Positions 19,893 to 29,601 of a stretch of 32,483 nucleotides of DNA are shown piece after piece. How positions within the stretch are numbered: the first letter of the stretch is position 1; every line of letters begins with the position of its first letter. The stretch is from Plantago elongata (taxonomy: Eukaryota; Streptophyta; Magnoliopsida; Lamiales; Plantaginaceae). Under the pieces are notes generated by a model. That model was not told the DNA's origin. It made no database searches and saw nothing but the letters and a program-made list of their open reading frames with translations. Location: NCBI GenBank assembly GCA_036897095.1, contig JAYMSP010001415.1, positions 1 to 32,483 of the forward strand, read 5' to 3'. A program made the translations under genes and the position numbers.

Positions 19893-21300
19893 TTATGCGT
19901 ATATCATTCGTAAAGTAGTTCAAAATTAGTTGTACTTAAAAGAAATTGAAGCCTCGAGGGCTCAACCGATACTAAGTGCTTGATAGTAATGTTTATATGT
20001 GTACGGACGGGATTATTCCGCTCTAGCTCTAGGCCATGAATAATACTGTCCATGCCGATAGCCATGTTAAATTGATATGATGATTAATGCAAATGAAAAG
20101 GGCGTATAATTAATGTATACGCATGGAATCATGTGAATGTATGCATGTTTGACCAAATCCTAGAGAAAAATGGACTAATGGTTATCTAGCTAGCTACACA
20201 TGTGGTGCAATATAATTCTGAGTTTAGCCCCTGCTCATTCAACCTTAAATTGTGTAATAAAATTTGAATTTTCGGGGATACCAGATCTTTAATACACCTT
20301 CTATTTATAAAAAGTGTGAGACCCATTAATCATGTATTCTTTGAGAATAAGGGGTGTACCGGGGAGATCCGAATCAAATAAACTGAAATTTGTGGCAGGG
20401 AAAATGAATTGGTTGTATGCATGTTAAAGAATGAAAGGAACTTCTTGTTTAGGTTATGTTGGGCCATCCCTACGCTATGAACAATCCCAATCCTACCCAG
20501 GAATATTCTTCTCTTTGTCACCCCCTCCCTATAATATAATGCACGAGGCTTTGATGATCCAAGTCTATATTGTAGTGGTGGGTTTCATAAATTTCCCAGA
20601 AAGGATATATAGAAAATATGTAAGATGCGTAAAGATTAAGTTAAAAACAAAGCACTAAAAGAAACCGTGATTGAATTGAATTGAATTGACATGCATTACT
20701 CGATCCACTCTCCACTTTCATCACCTCATAATCAATAATGAATCGACAGGGCGAACGATTTTCCACCATGACAATTATAGTGTCTTCCCTACTTGCCTAC
20801 CGGCATCCTAAAAGTCCAAATTAATAGTGCTACTTCTAATAGAAGACTTTTGTTCTTCATGATCATGATGTATAAATCATGCATTAACTCATCCCCAACC
20901 TAGTGCCTGTCACACATGTCTCCACCCTGCTATTTACATATTCACCGTACTCCTCGGGACTAACTTCTCGTTTCTTTTTACTGATCTCCGTAACATAAGA
21001 GAGAACATAAAAAATTATATGTTACTTATATAAAAAATGGAGAATGTATAAAAGATATAACTAGGTTAGTAAATTCGTAAATATGGAAATATTACGTGGA
21101 TATTAGTTAACTGAAATTGAAAGTAGCAATTTTAGAAAATGAAAACTTGAAAATTTGTGTATAATTAAAATGATAAAATGAGAAGTTTATGTTGGGTGGA
21201 GGGATTACATTAAGATGATGACAAATGATAGGTTTTGAGTAGGGAGAGTAATTAGTAAGTTGGAGCATATGAGTTAATACCAAAATGAATGCAAATGAAT
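19893..21300. other. Intergenic region upstream of the glycine-rich protein gene
   Basis: No gene was recognised. A short plus-strand frame at 20431-20658 (75 codons) has no domain. The three-copy GAATT run TTGAATTGAATTGAATTGAC is near 20673. The last few hundred bases are probably promoter for the gene at 21439. Confidence 0.3.
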
Positions 21301-21325
21301 GGCGCCATCAACTCTCTCAACTACA

Positions 21326-21337
21326 AGCCATAAATGC
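21326..21337 (+). promoter_or_regulatory. Candidate core promoter of the glycine-rich protein gene
   Basis: CCATAAATGCATG near 21328 contains a weak TATA-like CATAAATG and an RY-type ATGCATG word about 105 bases before the start codon. This is the only plausible TATA-like site at suitable distance. Confidence 0.3.
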
Positions 21338-21438
21338 ATGTCTTCCTATCCAACCCCCTACTTAAACCCTCACACTCCCATCAATTTTAAAACACCAAAA
21401 CTAAGAAGAACATCAAACCAAAAACAAGAAAACAAAGA

Positions 21439-21855
21439 ATGAAAATATCCAATCTCACCATTACCATCCTCTTCTCCTTCCTTCTCATCACCATCTCATC
21501 CACCTTTGCCTCCCGTTCACTCATCAACAACAACAACAACAACAACAACAACGGAGGCGTAGGCGGGTTCTTCGGCCAACCGGGGTTTAACATCCCAGGG
21601 TTCGGCCCGGGTGGCGGAAACTTCGGAGGCGGGTATGGGTCGGGGTTTGGAGGACCGGGTGGAGGGTACTCAAAAGGAGGTGTAGTAAGGGGATCAGCAG
21701 TGTGCAGGGACAAGGGTCCATGTTACAAGAAGAAGATCGTATGTCCCGCTAAGTGTTACAAGTCGTATAGTCGCTCCGGCAAGGGGTTCGGAGCCGGAGG
21801 AGGTAGCGGGAGTTGCACCATTGATTGCAAGAAGAAGTGTACGGCTACTTGCTGA
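21439..21855 (+). CDS. Secreted glycine-rich protein with C-terminal 8-cysteine block (138 aa)
   Basis: Intronless frame. Residues 1-24 form a signal peptide (basic start, hydrophobic LTITILFSFLLITI, cleavage likely after TFA). A run of nine Asn (30-38, an AAC microsatellite) and a Gly-rich segment (39-80) follow. Residues 81-138 carry eight Cys at 89, 95, 102, 106, 126, 130, 134 and 138, with VCRDKGPCYKKK, CPAKC and CTIDCKKKC blocks. This matches a small plant family of glycine-rich secreted proteins with a conserved Cys tail; their role is not established, and wall or apoplast location is inferred. The eight Cys could form four disulfides. The leader upstream is A/C-rich, as in plant UTRs. 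No sign of damage. The basic Cys-rich tail might suggest an antimicrobial peptide, but nothing here proves it. Confidence 0.85.
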   Translation: MKISNLTITILFSFLLITISSTFASRSLINNNNNNNNNGGVGGFFGQPGFNIPGFGPGGGNFGGGYGSGFGGPGGGYSKGGVVRGSAVCRDKGPCYKKKIVCPAKCYKSYSRSGKGFGAGGGSGSCTIDCKKKCTATC

Positions 21856-22235
21856 GATTTATATATCATATGATGACTACTACTTATAATTATTAAGTAA
21901 GGAATGTAGCTGGAAGTGAAATATGCTTATATGTTTCTACTAGTGCTGTGTGTTTTAAATTTTTGTACAAGTAATGTGTAGCTAGGTGAAGTAAGTGAAT
22001 GTATGTGATGATTCATTAATTCCACTTGGTGAATTAATGCTTTGAGGATTGGTTTTTAATTTTGGTTGGTTGGATTTGAAATCTTATGATTCTTATTTGG
22101 ACCACCAGATTTTAAACTAGTTCGCTCTCTCGCTTGCTCGGCTAGTTTTGTTAGCTTACACTACTACTATATCTATAATGATATCAAAATAATCTGTTCC
22201 AGCTTCATCAATTATTAGCAAGTGACCTAGTGACT
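21856..22235. other. 3' flank of the glycine-rich gene and spacer
   Basis: T-rich, presumably 3' UTR followed by spacer. No further feature was seen before the duplicated GID8-like block begins at about 22236. Confidence 0.35.
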
Positions 22236-22342
22236 CCATAGATATCTTGTAACTGCTAGTAACTGCTGCTAGGATGAAGTTTGGAAGAATGATAGTACTA
22301 GCTCAATTCTTTCTCTTAGTCTCCGATTGGCCACCGGACTAG

Positions 22343-22356
22343 TATATATTTGGCGG
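22343..22356 (+). promoter_or_regulatory. TATA box and adjacent E2F-like site, copy A
   Basis: TATATATT at 22343-22350 overlaps TTTGGCGG at 22349-22356. The latter fits the E2F consensus TTTSSCGS. The same TATATATTTGGCGGTTGG lies at the same place in copy B. The coding start is about 75 bases downstream. Confidence 0.5.
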
Positions 22357-22429
22357 TTGGTTAACTGGATTTTCAGTTTTGAGTCATCGTCATCGTCATT
22401 CACTCACTCCAAATTTTCAAGCTGTGATC

Positions 22430-24215
22430 ATGTCGATCCCACCAATTCTACCATCCCCCAATTCCGATTCCGATTCCGACGATTTAGATGAGCTTTTCGA
22501 TATGTGTATGGCATCCATGAGTCCTCGTGATCTGTCTATGGCCATTAAACTCCGATCCATGCTCCGGGTAAACACTGTATTCGCCATTAATCATCAGAGT
22601 TGCTTCTTGCTTGCTACTGTTCATTCATTTTTTATGCCTTGCCTTTGTTTATGTAATGTAATGTAAGGCCTCTTCTTGTTTCATCTAGCAACTTTCTACT
22701 TTCATCAATTAGTACTACTATCTATTGGCGACGCATTTGCTTTCTCAATTTGATTCACTGTGATAATCACAGAAGCCGAGGAGACAAATATCGAATGAGG
22801 CCAATTGTGTCAATGCGGCTCAGAGTTTCGAGCGTATCCTTTTTCTATCAATAATTTACTGGCTTCTTTTTTCATTTACATCTTTATTCTCTATTTCTGC
22901 ATTTTATGTTTAAGGGTGTGGATTTTCTGACTGGGAAATAGCAGATATTGATCCTCAATGTTTACGGGCTAGAGATAGTGTTAAGCAGGCAGTAATGGAA
23001 GGTAATTTGGAGGATGCTATTCAAAAAGTTAGGGAGTTTTGCCCTCAGGTATTATCCTCTGCCCTCTGGGCAATTTTGTGTTTGTATCCTCTGGCCTTGT
23101 GAAAAAACAATTGGTTATTCCTCCTTGTTCTTCTTGTATTGTCACTGTGATTGAATTTTGTGAACTATATGTATTCTGATTTTGATCGAGATAATGAGAG
23201 AATATGAAGTTTGTATGAGGCTATAGCTATGAGATGGGAGAAAGAATTTACTGGTGTTATTTTTATTCATGCCATGAAGCCAATATATAGATCAGTTCTT
23301 CTCACCTTATTTTTCCTTTCCATTTCATTCTTCAAGGTGGCATCCAAAATGTAACGTACGGCGTATCTAGTTGCATAAAAAATGATGGTAATTGTAATTG
23401 GTGAAAAACGGTTAGCTAGGAAAGGAAAAATGATCAATTTAAACTAGGGTCCTTTAATCTGATTAAAGTAGCATGCAATAAGAGTTCACGTTGGAAGTTA
23501 AATCATATTATAGAGTTGCATGATAAAACAGTGATTGTAATTAGCAATTAAGTATGTTGGTTTTCTGGTTTTGATATCATAAATAAACACTTTATTTATT
23601 TTCTTCTGGACATGCACGCAGCTCCTGGACGCAGAACCACAACTCCTTTTCCATCTCCAACAGCAATGGTTGATCGAACTGATTCAAAAAGGAAAGACAG
23701 AAGAAGCTGTTGAACTTTCTCGCAAACTTGCTCCAATTGCAGGAGAAGATGTATGTTTGAGATTTACATGTCAGGACAGCATATATGTAACATTTCCCTA
23801 ATAACAAGCAACTTTTGTTCGTTTAGCTTTGGGAGGGTTTTGATTTCGATTACCATGGTATCTTCCAGTTATAAGGGTAATCTCAGCTTTTTTAATTAGT
23901 TAATTAATTGCAATTCAAATACAACGTACATACACTTTCACCCGGATATAATGATAGTAGGAAAATTTCTGAACATGTATGATGTATAAATTGAATGTGT
24001 TATCTATACTTTTAAATATGTAGTGTGCTAATGTAATATCTGCAACTTTTCAGCCAGGACTTCTAGAAGAGTTGGAGAAGACCATGGTGCTGCTTGTTTT
24101 TGAAGATGCAAAAAGAAGTCCTCCTGCTGTTGCAGAGCTGCTATATCCATCACAACGCCTTAAGATTGCTAACGAGTTGAATGCAGCCATGCTTAATTAC
24201 CAGTCAAAAGGATGA
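22430..24215 (+). CDS. GID8-like CTLH/CRA protein, LisH core deleted (copy A, 198 aa)
   Basis: Exons 22430-22567, 22773-22833, 22942-23048, 23622-23750 and 24054-24215 join in frame. Exon 1 encodes an acidic N-terminus (NSDSDSDDLDELFD). Exon 2 is reduced: compared with copy B it lacks about 26 codons that would hold the LisH helix, and about 6 more near its end, both in frame. Residues 68-102 (EGNLEDAIQKVREF) are CTLH; 103-198 (LLFHLQQQWLIELI, LLYPSQRLKIANELNAA) are CRA. GID8 is the scaffold subunit of the CTLH/GID ubiquitin ligase, and LisH serves dimerisation. Four extra bases before CAGTC near 24199 shift the frame to a TGA, so the last exon is unused; its relic at 24995 also has a stop. 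It could be a LisH-less CTLH-CRA protein or a pseudogene. Confidence 0.6.
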
Positions 24216-24994
24216 ATAAGGTTGGTTACCTACTCCCTGTTCTATGAGAATTTCATATTAATGTGCTTAACAAAATATAGGAGGGGGAAATGCAATGGTT
24301 GGTAGATGGATGTTTTGAAGCAACAATAAGTAAATTGATAAACTTAAATGTTTTGTCCGACAATTGGTCATGATAACCTACATCACTTTACTCTGGTCCA
24401 CCGTATGAGACTGAGACTTCCATAGCATAAATATTAGAAGTGTGTAGAACAATTTTCTATGTGACTTCTATTTGAGAAGGTAATATTCCGCAATTTGTCA
24501 AGGGCAAATGTCTTGTAAATAGTTGGTTCCAGTTCGAAGTTCTTTAGTAGGACTTGATGTGGACTCAATACGAAGTTGGATGTGTTCTTTGTCAATTATG
24601 CAAATAAATAGGTGAACATATGCCTGTTTGAATCTTATTTGAGAAAGGTGACCTTTTTGGTGCGGTGCTGTGCGGTAATGCCTCCTGCCATTTCCGGTAC
24701 TAGTAAATAAGAAAGCGACGGAGATGTATAAAATTCAGTTGGTAGAGTTTTGTATTGGTGGTAGATGGTACTACATTGATCATGATTTAGGACTAATTTA
24801 AGTCTATACTGTGATAGGACACATGTAGTGTAATATTACTTGTTACCTAAGTGACCATCACCACCCTTTCCATACCCAAATTTCTATGTTTGCGGATTTT
24901 ATGGCACATTGTTGTTTCCTTGCTTGATTGATGATGGATAAGTGTTGATATTTGAACAACTGGAATTGATGAATGTTTAAATGTTGTTCTACAG

Positions 24995-25044
24995 ATCCAA
25001 AGCTACTAAGTGTAGTGAGAATGCTGGTGTGGACGCAACACTAA
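24995..25044 (+). pseudogene. Relic last exon of GID8-like copy A
   Basis: After a TTCTACAG acceptor the sequence reads PKLLSVVRMLVWTQH and then TAA (25042-25044). Copy B at the same point has an AAA codon and continues. Similarity resumes downstream (F.KADFP against C.EADYP in copy B), showing that the stop is a lesion. The upstream frame shift already ends copy A before this exon. An AATAAA at 25174-25179 may be the old poly(A) signal. Confidence 0.7.
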
Positions 25045-25579
25045 CTGTTTGTCAAAGCAGATTTTCCAAAGCTCCTGTGCAGTGGAAAGGCTGGGTTTTA
25101 GTAGAAAGGCTGGGTTATCTGTCATTTTTTAGATTGTACTTACAACAAAACCCTGAAATTCGTTTAGTCTGTAAATAAAACGTATTAGGTTTGTTTTTTC
25201 ATGTTCATCAAAAATCATGTTTAGAACACCTTGTGTCGAATGTGATATTGCTGAAATGAGCAATCTCCTAGCTGATGATCTACCTTCTGAAGTTACTTTC
25301 TTCGAGTATGTTTGTAAGTGCTTGTTATTTCTATGAACACCTTAGTGTCCGAATGGAGTACATATTCAGAATCAGCATGTTTGAAAACATAGCAGTGTAT
25401 GTGAATAGAGCTTTTTACTTGTTGAAAAACTCAAGATGCTCTGTTTGTATGAAAGGATCATGACACATCAATCAATGCAAAGAAGAGGATAACGAACATT
25501 CTGGTTGCAAATAGAGCACGCTGCATCAGTGCAAACTAACATGCAATCACTTTTATTAGGAATAAACAACCCAATACTA

Positions 25580-26514
25580 GGAGTGAATCGCACTTTGCGT
25601 CCCCTAAGTCATAGTCCGCGATCCCCTAAGTCATAGTCCTCTTCGATTTTGGTCTGCATTTTTTAGATTTTGTACATTTCATCTTTAATTTCGTATTGTG
25701 CTCCGTATAATATACGTATTTGGTCCCCTTACCTCATATAAAAGTCTAATCAACATTAAATCATCGCCACATCATTATTTAAAATTAAATTTTCACTTTA
25801 TTTCTTTTTCTTCCTCCTCCTCTAAGATTCCATTGAAGAGCTTGAAACTTACGATTTCATGACCATGGAGCTTCCCTTTTTATGGATTATTGGAACAATG
25901 ATACCATCTTCATAAATCCGATGTGCTATATCCACAACTCCAAAGAATTCATTTGTATAATCTTCTTTCCTAAATTTAATTTTTATATTATTTAAAAAAA
26001 TTTCTTCCATGAAAGATGGAAGTTGGATCAAAGCTCTGCCAGAGCTTCCAAGCTCCGACCATGGAAGGTTCCATGGCGGCCATGGAAGCTCCAGCTTCCA
26101 ACAGTGGAGCTTCCCATCCCATGAAATTCCATATGGAGCCGCTCCAAATCTGCGAACTTCCGTGGGAAGCTACATTGTTGGAGCTTCAATTGAAGTAATT
26201 AGAAAAAAAAATTAAATCACAATTTTAAATTTTTTTATTAATAGTTTGATATTATTTATGTTGAATTCAGAATTTAGTTTTCTTTCTTATGCTTAAAATA
26301 TTATTCTAATTTATTTTTTGGGTTTTGATTTTTTGATTTTTAAATTTAATTTTAGCGTTTGTTAAATGAGAATATAACCGGAATTAAGGAGATCTCGACA
26401 CATATCCAACTAAATGTATTTGGGGAAAATTTGGGACCGTATTTGTAAAGTATGGAAAATAAAGATTAAAATTAAAGAGGACGGTGACTTAGTGAACTAA
26501 AAGTGCAATTCTCT
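25580..26514. mobile_element. Mutator-like MITE with 9-bp target-site duplication
   Basis: Ends are related by inversion: GAATCGCACTTTGCGTCCCC, then TAAGTCA, on the left; GAATTGCACTTTTAGTTCAC, then TAAGTCA, read inward from the right. Flanks CCAATACTA (25571-25579) and CCAATACCA (26515-26523) match at 8 of 9, the length Mutator-like elements make. The CCTAAGTCATAGTCC word near the left end is partly doubled (about 25600 and 25624). No transposase is present. The interior 26010-26200 holds many GGAAGCTCC/GGAGCTTCC words with short open frames on the plus strand that I take to be chance. Confidence 0.65.
26009..26215 (+). repeat. GGAAGCTCC/GGAGCTTCC-rich core of the MITE
   Basis: AGCTTCC, GGAAGCTCC, CCATGG and GGCGGCCATGG words alternate in both orientations, giving several short palindromes, for example CCATGGCGGCCATGG near 26072. 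Open in two frames, but the products have no domain. The GGAGCT-rich style resembles repeat blocks 1 and 2 at 5.2-6.3 kb, without clear alignment. Confidence 0.45.
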
Positions 26515-26753
26515 CCAATACCACCAAAGCATTTCAGGAACTAGTAAGCTGCTCTAATAGCACCTCTAGCAGATTCACGTTTCATTACTTGCTTGCTGCA
26601 AACAGGAAGAGTTTGTCAGGGTCTCAGGGATATGCATGCAACCATAAGTTCTTTATAGATAGAGGAAGAGATATTAGGACCTCTATAACCTAAATGGAGA
26701 AAGGCACTATTGGTTCTCAAGTTTGGAATAGCTCACGCAGCATTGCAATTGAA

Positions 26754-27872
26754 TTAATTGGTCCTAATATTTGTTTCGTCATGACTTGAGAAGGACTTTT
26801 TGACAATCTGGACAAATTTTGTTTAGGTGGCATTCGTCAAATTCGTCAAACTGTCACCAACACACGTGCCTAGTCATAATTTCTATATTAAAATTAAAAT
26901 TGAAAATGAAATTACAAAATAAAAATAGAAAAAAGAAACACAAAATAAGAAATTGAATTTTTAGTTCTCTGAAATTCAAAGAGCCACAATATAATTAAAA
27001 GGAACAAACGAACACTCCTAATTAAACAAAGCAACACAAAAACATGATTTCTCCAAAATAAAATCCTATATCTCGTATTCTTCCCTAAATTGAAACGTGA
27101 AGAATTTCGGCTAGATGATTCTTCACGGCGAGATTAACCGGTGAATAAACGTCTTCCATCTCGGACCGACGACTAGCTCTGACCACTCACGGATCTTCAT
27201 CAACGCGTACACACTTCTCTTCCACATCGAGTTTCCTGAGATTGTCGTCGTCTCGTACGCTCTGCCACCATGACGGACCACTGGAGGAGGAGGAGTTACG
27301 GTCGAAGCAGGGGAAGAGAGCAGCAACTAGCGGTGGCCGAAATTGAGGGTTGGTGGGAAATGCTCGTTGTTTTGTTCCATTTTTGTTGTTTAATTTTGAA
27401 AATTTTGGATTGGAGAGAGTGACATAGAATTTGTATGATGAGATGATGTTGTGTGTGATTGGATGATGAAGAGGAATTAGGAGTACATGAATTATCTCGT
27501 TTCTTCTCAACCTGTTTTCTTCTTACCTCAAATCGATCGGTCGATCTAACTTATCTGGTGATTTGATTTGTTTTATTGAATTTGGTAGAGTATATGATGA
27601 TTATAATAATTGTTGTTGGAATTATTTTTTTCCATTTTTTAAATTAAATTCTTTTTTTTCATTTTTACAAATATCAAACTGAATTTTAATTACTGAATTT
27701 ATATTTAAGAATTTTCAAATTTATTTTCCTATTCCTTATTATTCTTGAAATGAGGTGGAACTGTGATGTGGCACAGTTGACCTATTGACTGACTGCCACA
27801 TCAACAAAAATCGGTTGACTTCGGTCAAAACTCATTCTCAAGCCATGACGAAATAAATATCAAGACTAATTA
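26754..27872. mobile_element. TIR element of about 1.1 kb enclosing a plant gene fragment (Pack-type candidate)
   Basis: TTTCGTCATGACTTGAGAA at 26774-26792 is repeated inverted at 27835-27853 with one mismatch. Similarity of the two arms extends from TAATTGGTCC at the outer edge to a GTCAA...CTGT.CCA region inside, roughly 26754-26866 and 27763-27872, so arms are near 110 bp. Long arms without transposase suggest a non-autonomous Mutator-like element, but I see no 9-bp target duplication, so the superfamily is open. Between the AT-rich arms lies a GC-richer segment with 5'-UTR-like and coding-like sequence on the minus strand. Confidence 0.6.
27123..27380 (-). pseudogene. Captured fragment of a small plant gene, interrupted
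   Basis: On the minus strand an ATG at 27380 (MEQNNEHFPPTLNFGHR) meets a TAG at 27327-27329. The same frame then continues for 67 codons to TGA at 27123-27125: a Pro/Ser-rich part, SMWKRSVYALMKIREWSELV, then VGPRWKTFI near the C-terminus. The WSE.V.GPRWKTFIRR-type block recalls, from memory, a family of small uncharacterised plant proteins that continue with a conserved FQYDPLSYAL tail; that tail is absent. Upstream minus-strand DNA is A/C-rich like a 5' UTR. An overlapping frame at 27187-27510 is also open. It lies inside the TIR element, so capture plus decay is the simplest reading. Confidence 0.5.
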
Positions 27873-29022
27873 TCACAAGGCTTTAACGGATTGAGAATAG
27901 GAACGACGCAATAAGGAAAGTTATTGTGTTAATATCATTGTCTTGGTTTATACAAAACGCCGATCGGTTCACGGCATCACATCCATCAGGTGGCAATTAA
28001 ATCCGATGGTATTCTATTTGGAACGATTCAATGTTACTAACAAAACGCCGATCAGTTAGAGCACCCCGTTGTGTTGTGAGCATCAATTCTCTTTCATGTG
28101 GGGATTGTAAGAATTTTAGCTAACAATGAGACTAGTATATTACTTTGCACCTCAACCAAATGGGTCCACCCGTTTAGGAATGAAGTTTCCTTAACCGTTA
28201 ATAATCTAATTTGGTAGTAGAATACACTTGATAAATAATAACTAAAATTCATTGAAAGTTGAAAGAGTTCTTAAAGCTCAAAGTTTGTTGTTTGATGCAT
28301 TGAATATGAAATGTCAAAAGTTAAAATATGAGAAGTTCCACATTGTTAAAATTAAGGAAGAAAGAGCTACTTATTAGCGCTATTGAATTGAATTCAATTT
28401 ATTTTAGAATTTCCAATGTCATCCTTATATACAACATGACATCAAATATCACAACTCAAACATCTCTTGGAACAACCAACATAATAATGACTTTACTTAA
28501 TAGTTACAACTTTCTGTTTTTCAAATAAACAGTGTCACAATTTAGTAATTTGGACTAAAACACAAACTCGTATAAATAATTTTAAGTGGAGCGGAAAAAA
28601 TATGTTATTTGTATGTTCGTGTTTAATACAAAATACAGGCATGTTTTACGTACCTTTTAATATTGCCACCGAGCTAGACAGTAAGATGTAACAATGGAGC
28701 CGGAGAAACCTCTCCTATACTTGTAATGCTCAATTTGGGACTCAGTGCAACCTCACATCCCCGTAATATTCTCCACACCTCTCTCTTTAATCAATACCAG
28801 TATTTTCAATGATCGGTGAAGCCCAACTTACTTGTCTATAATACCGATGTATGCCTAACTTTTAAATACCATCCCCGCTTCTATAACATCAACGATTGAC
28901 GAAAAATATGTTTGATTTGGGGATTTAATTTGTCACTGTTTAAAAAAAAAGTTTAAGAAATAGTACTAGTTCCTTTTCTTCTGGTTCATCCTAGAGAGTA
29001 TATACTATCTACGCAGAACATT
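27873..29022. other. Intergenic spacer before GID8-like copy B
   Basis: No gene was recognised. ACGCCGATCGGTT (about 27957) and ACGCCGATCAGTT (about 28043) form a direct repeat. The stretch 28640-28900 is slightly GC-richer than its surroundings (for example GAGCCGGAGAAACCTCTCC), without a coding frame. The duplicated block starts at about 29023. Confidence 0.35.
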
Positions 29023-29156
29023 CCATAGATATCCTGTACCTGTACCTCCCCATTTGGAGAGAGAGGTAACTGCCGGTAACTGCTAAGATGAGGCTTGGAA
29101 GAATGATAGTACTAACTCAATTCTTTCTCTTAGCCTTCGATTGGCGACCAGACTAG

Positions 29157-29170
29157 TATATATTTGGCGG
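29157..29170 (+). promoter_or_regulatory. TATA box and adjacent E2F-like site, copy B
   Basis: TATATATT at 29157-29164 overlaps TTTGGCGG at 29163-29170, identical to copy A, in otherwise diverged surroundings. An ATG equivalent to copy A's start is at 29247. Confidence 0.5.
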
Positions 29171-29601
29171 TTGGAAGTTTGGATTTTCAGATTTGAGTCG
29201 TCATCGTCATTGATCACTCCAATTTCCAAGGTCGTTCTCTCTGATCATGTCGATCCCATCAGATCCATCAACCCCGATTCAGATGTGCTTATCGATCTCG
29301 CATTCCTCGATTCTGATGTGATTCAATTCAACAACTTCAATCTTTTCTCACTTTATTTTACAAATTCAATAATTGTTGCCTGCTTGCTTGCTACTATTTA
29401 TTTATTGTTTATGCCTTGCCTACCTGCATTTATTGTTTGTTTATGTTATGTAATGACTCTTCTTGTTTCATCAATTTGAAAGTTTATACTTCTTTTTCTT
29501 TATAAATTGCTTGCTTGCTTTCTTGCTTCATCATATATGCCACTATCTATTAGCAACACATTTACGTTCTTAAATTTGGTTTACTGTGGTAATGATAGCA
29601 G

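Larger units (their letters stand above)
22236..25315 (+). repeat. Tandem duplication unit A (GID8-like locus)
   Basis: Sequence from CCATAGATATC at 22236 to about 25315 aligns throughout with 29023-32390: promoter, exons, introns and 3' flank, all in the same order. Introns are alignable (for example TTGTATCCTYTGGCCTTGT), so this is a genomic segmental duplication, not a retrocopy. Divergence is visible but moderate. Confidence 0.9.

Noticed and set aside
26009-26215. Two overlapping short genes inside the MITE
   Set aside because: Both arise from GGAAGCTCC-type words; no domain and no start context.
29247-29321. Short start exon for GID8-like copy B
   Set aside because: The frame from this ATG stops after 24 codons and no good donor keeps phase with the next exon, so it was not added to the coding call.
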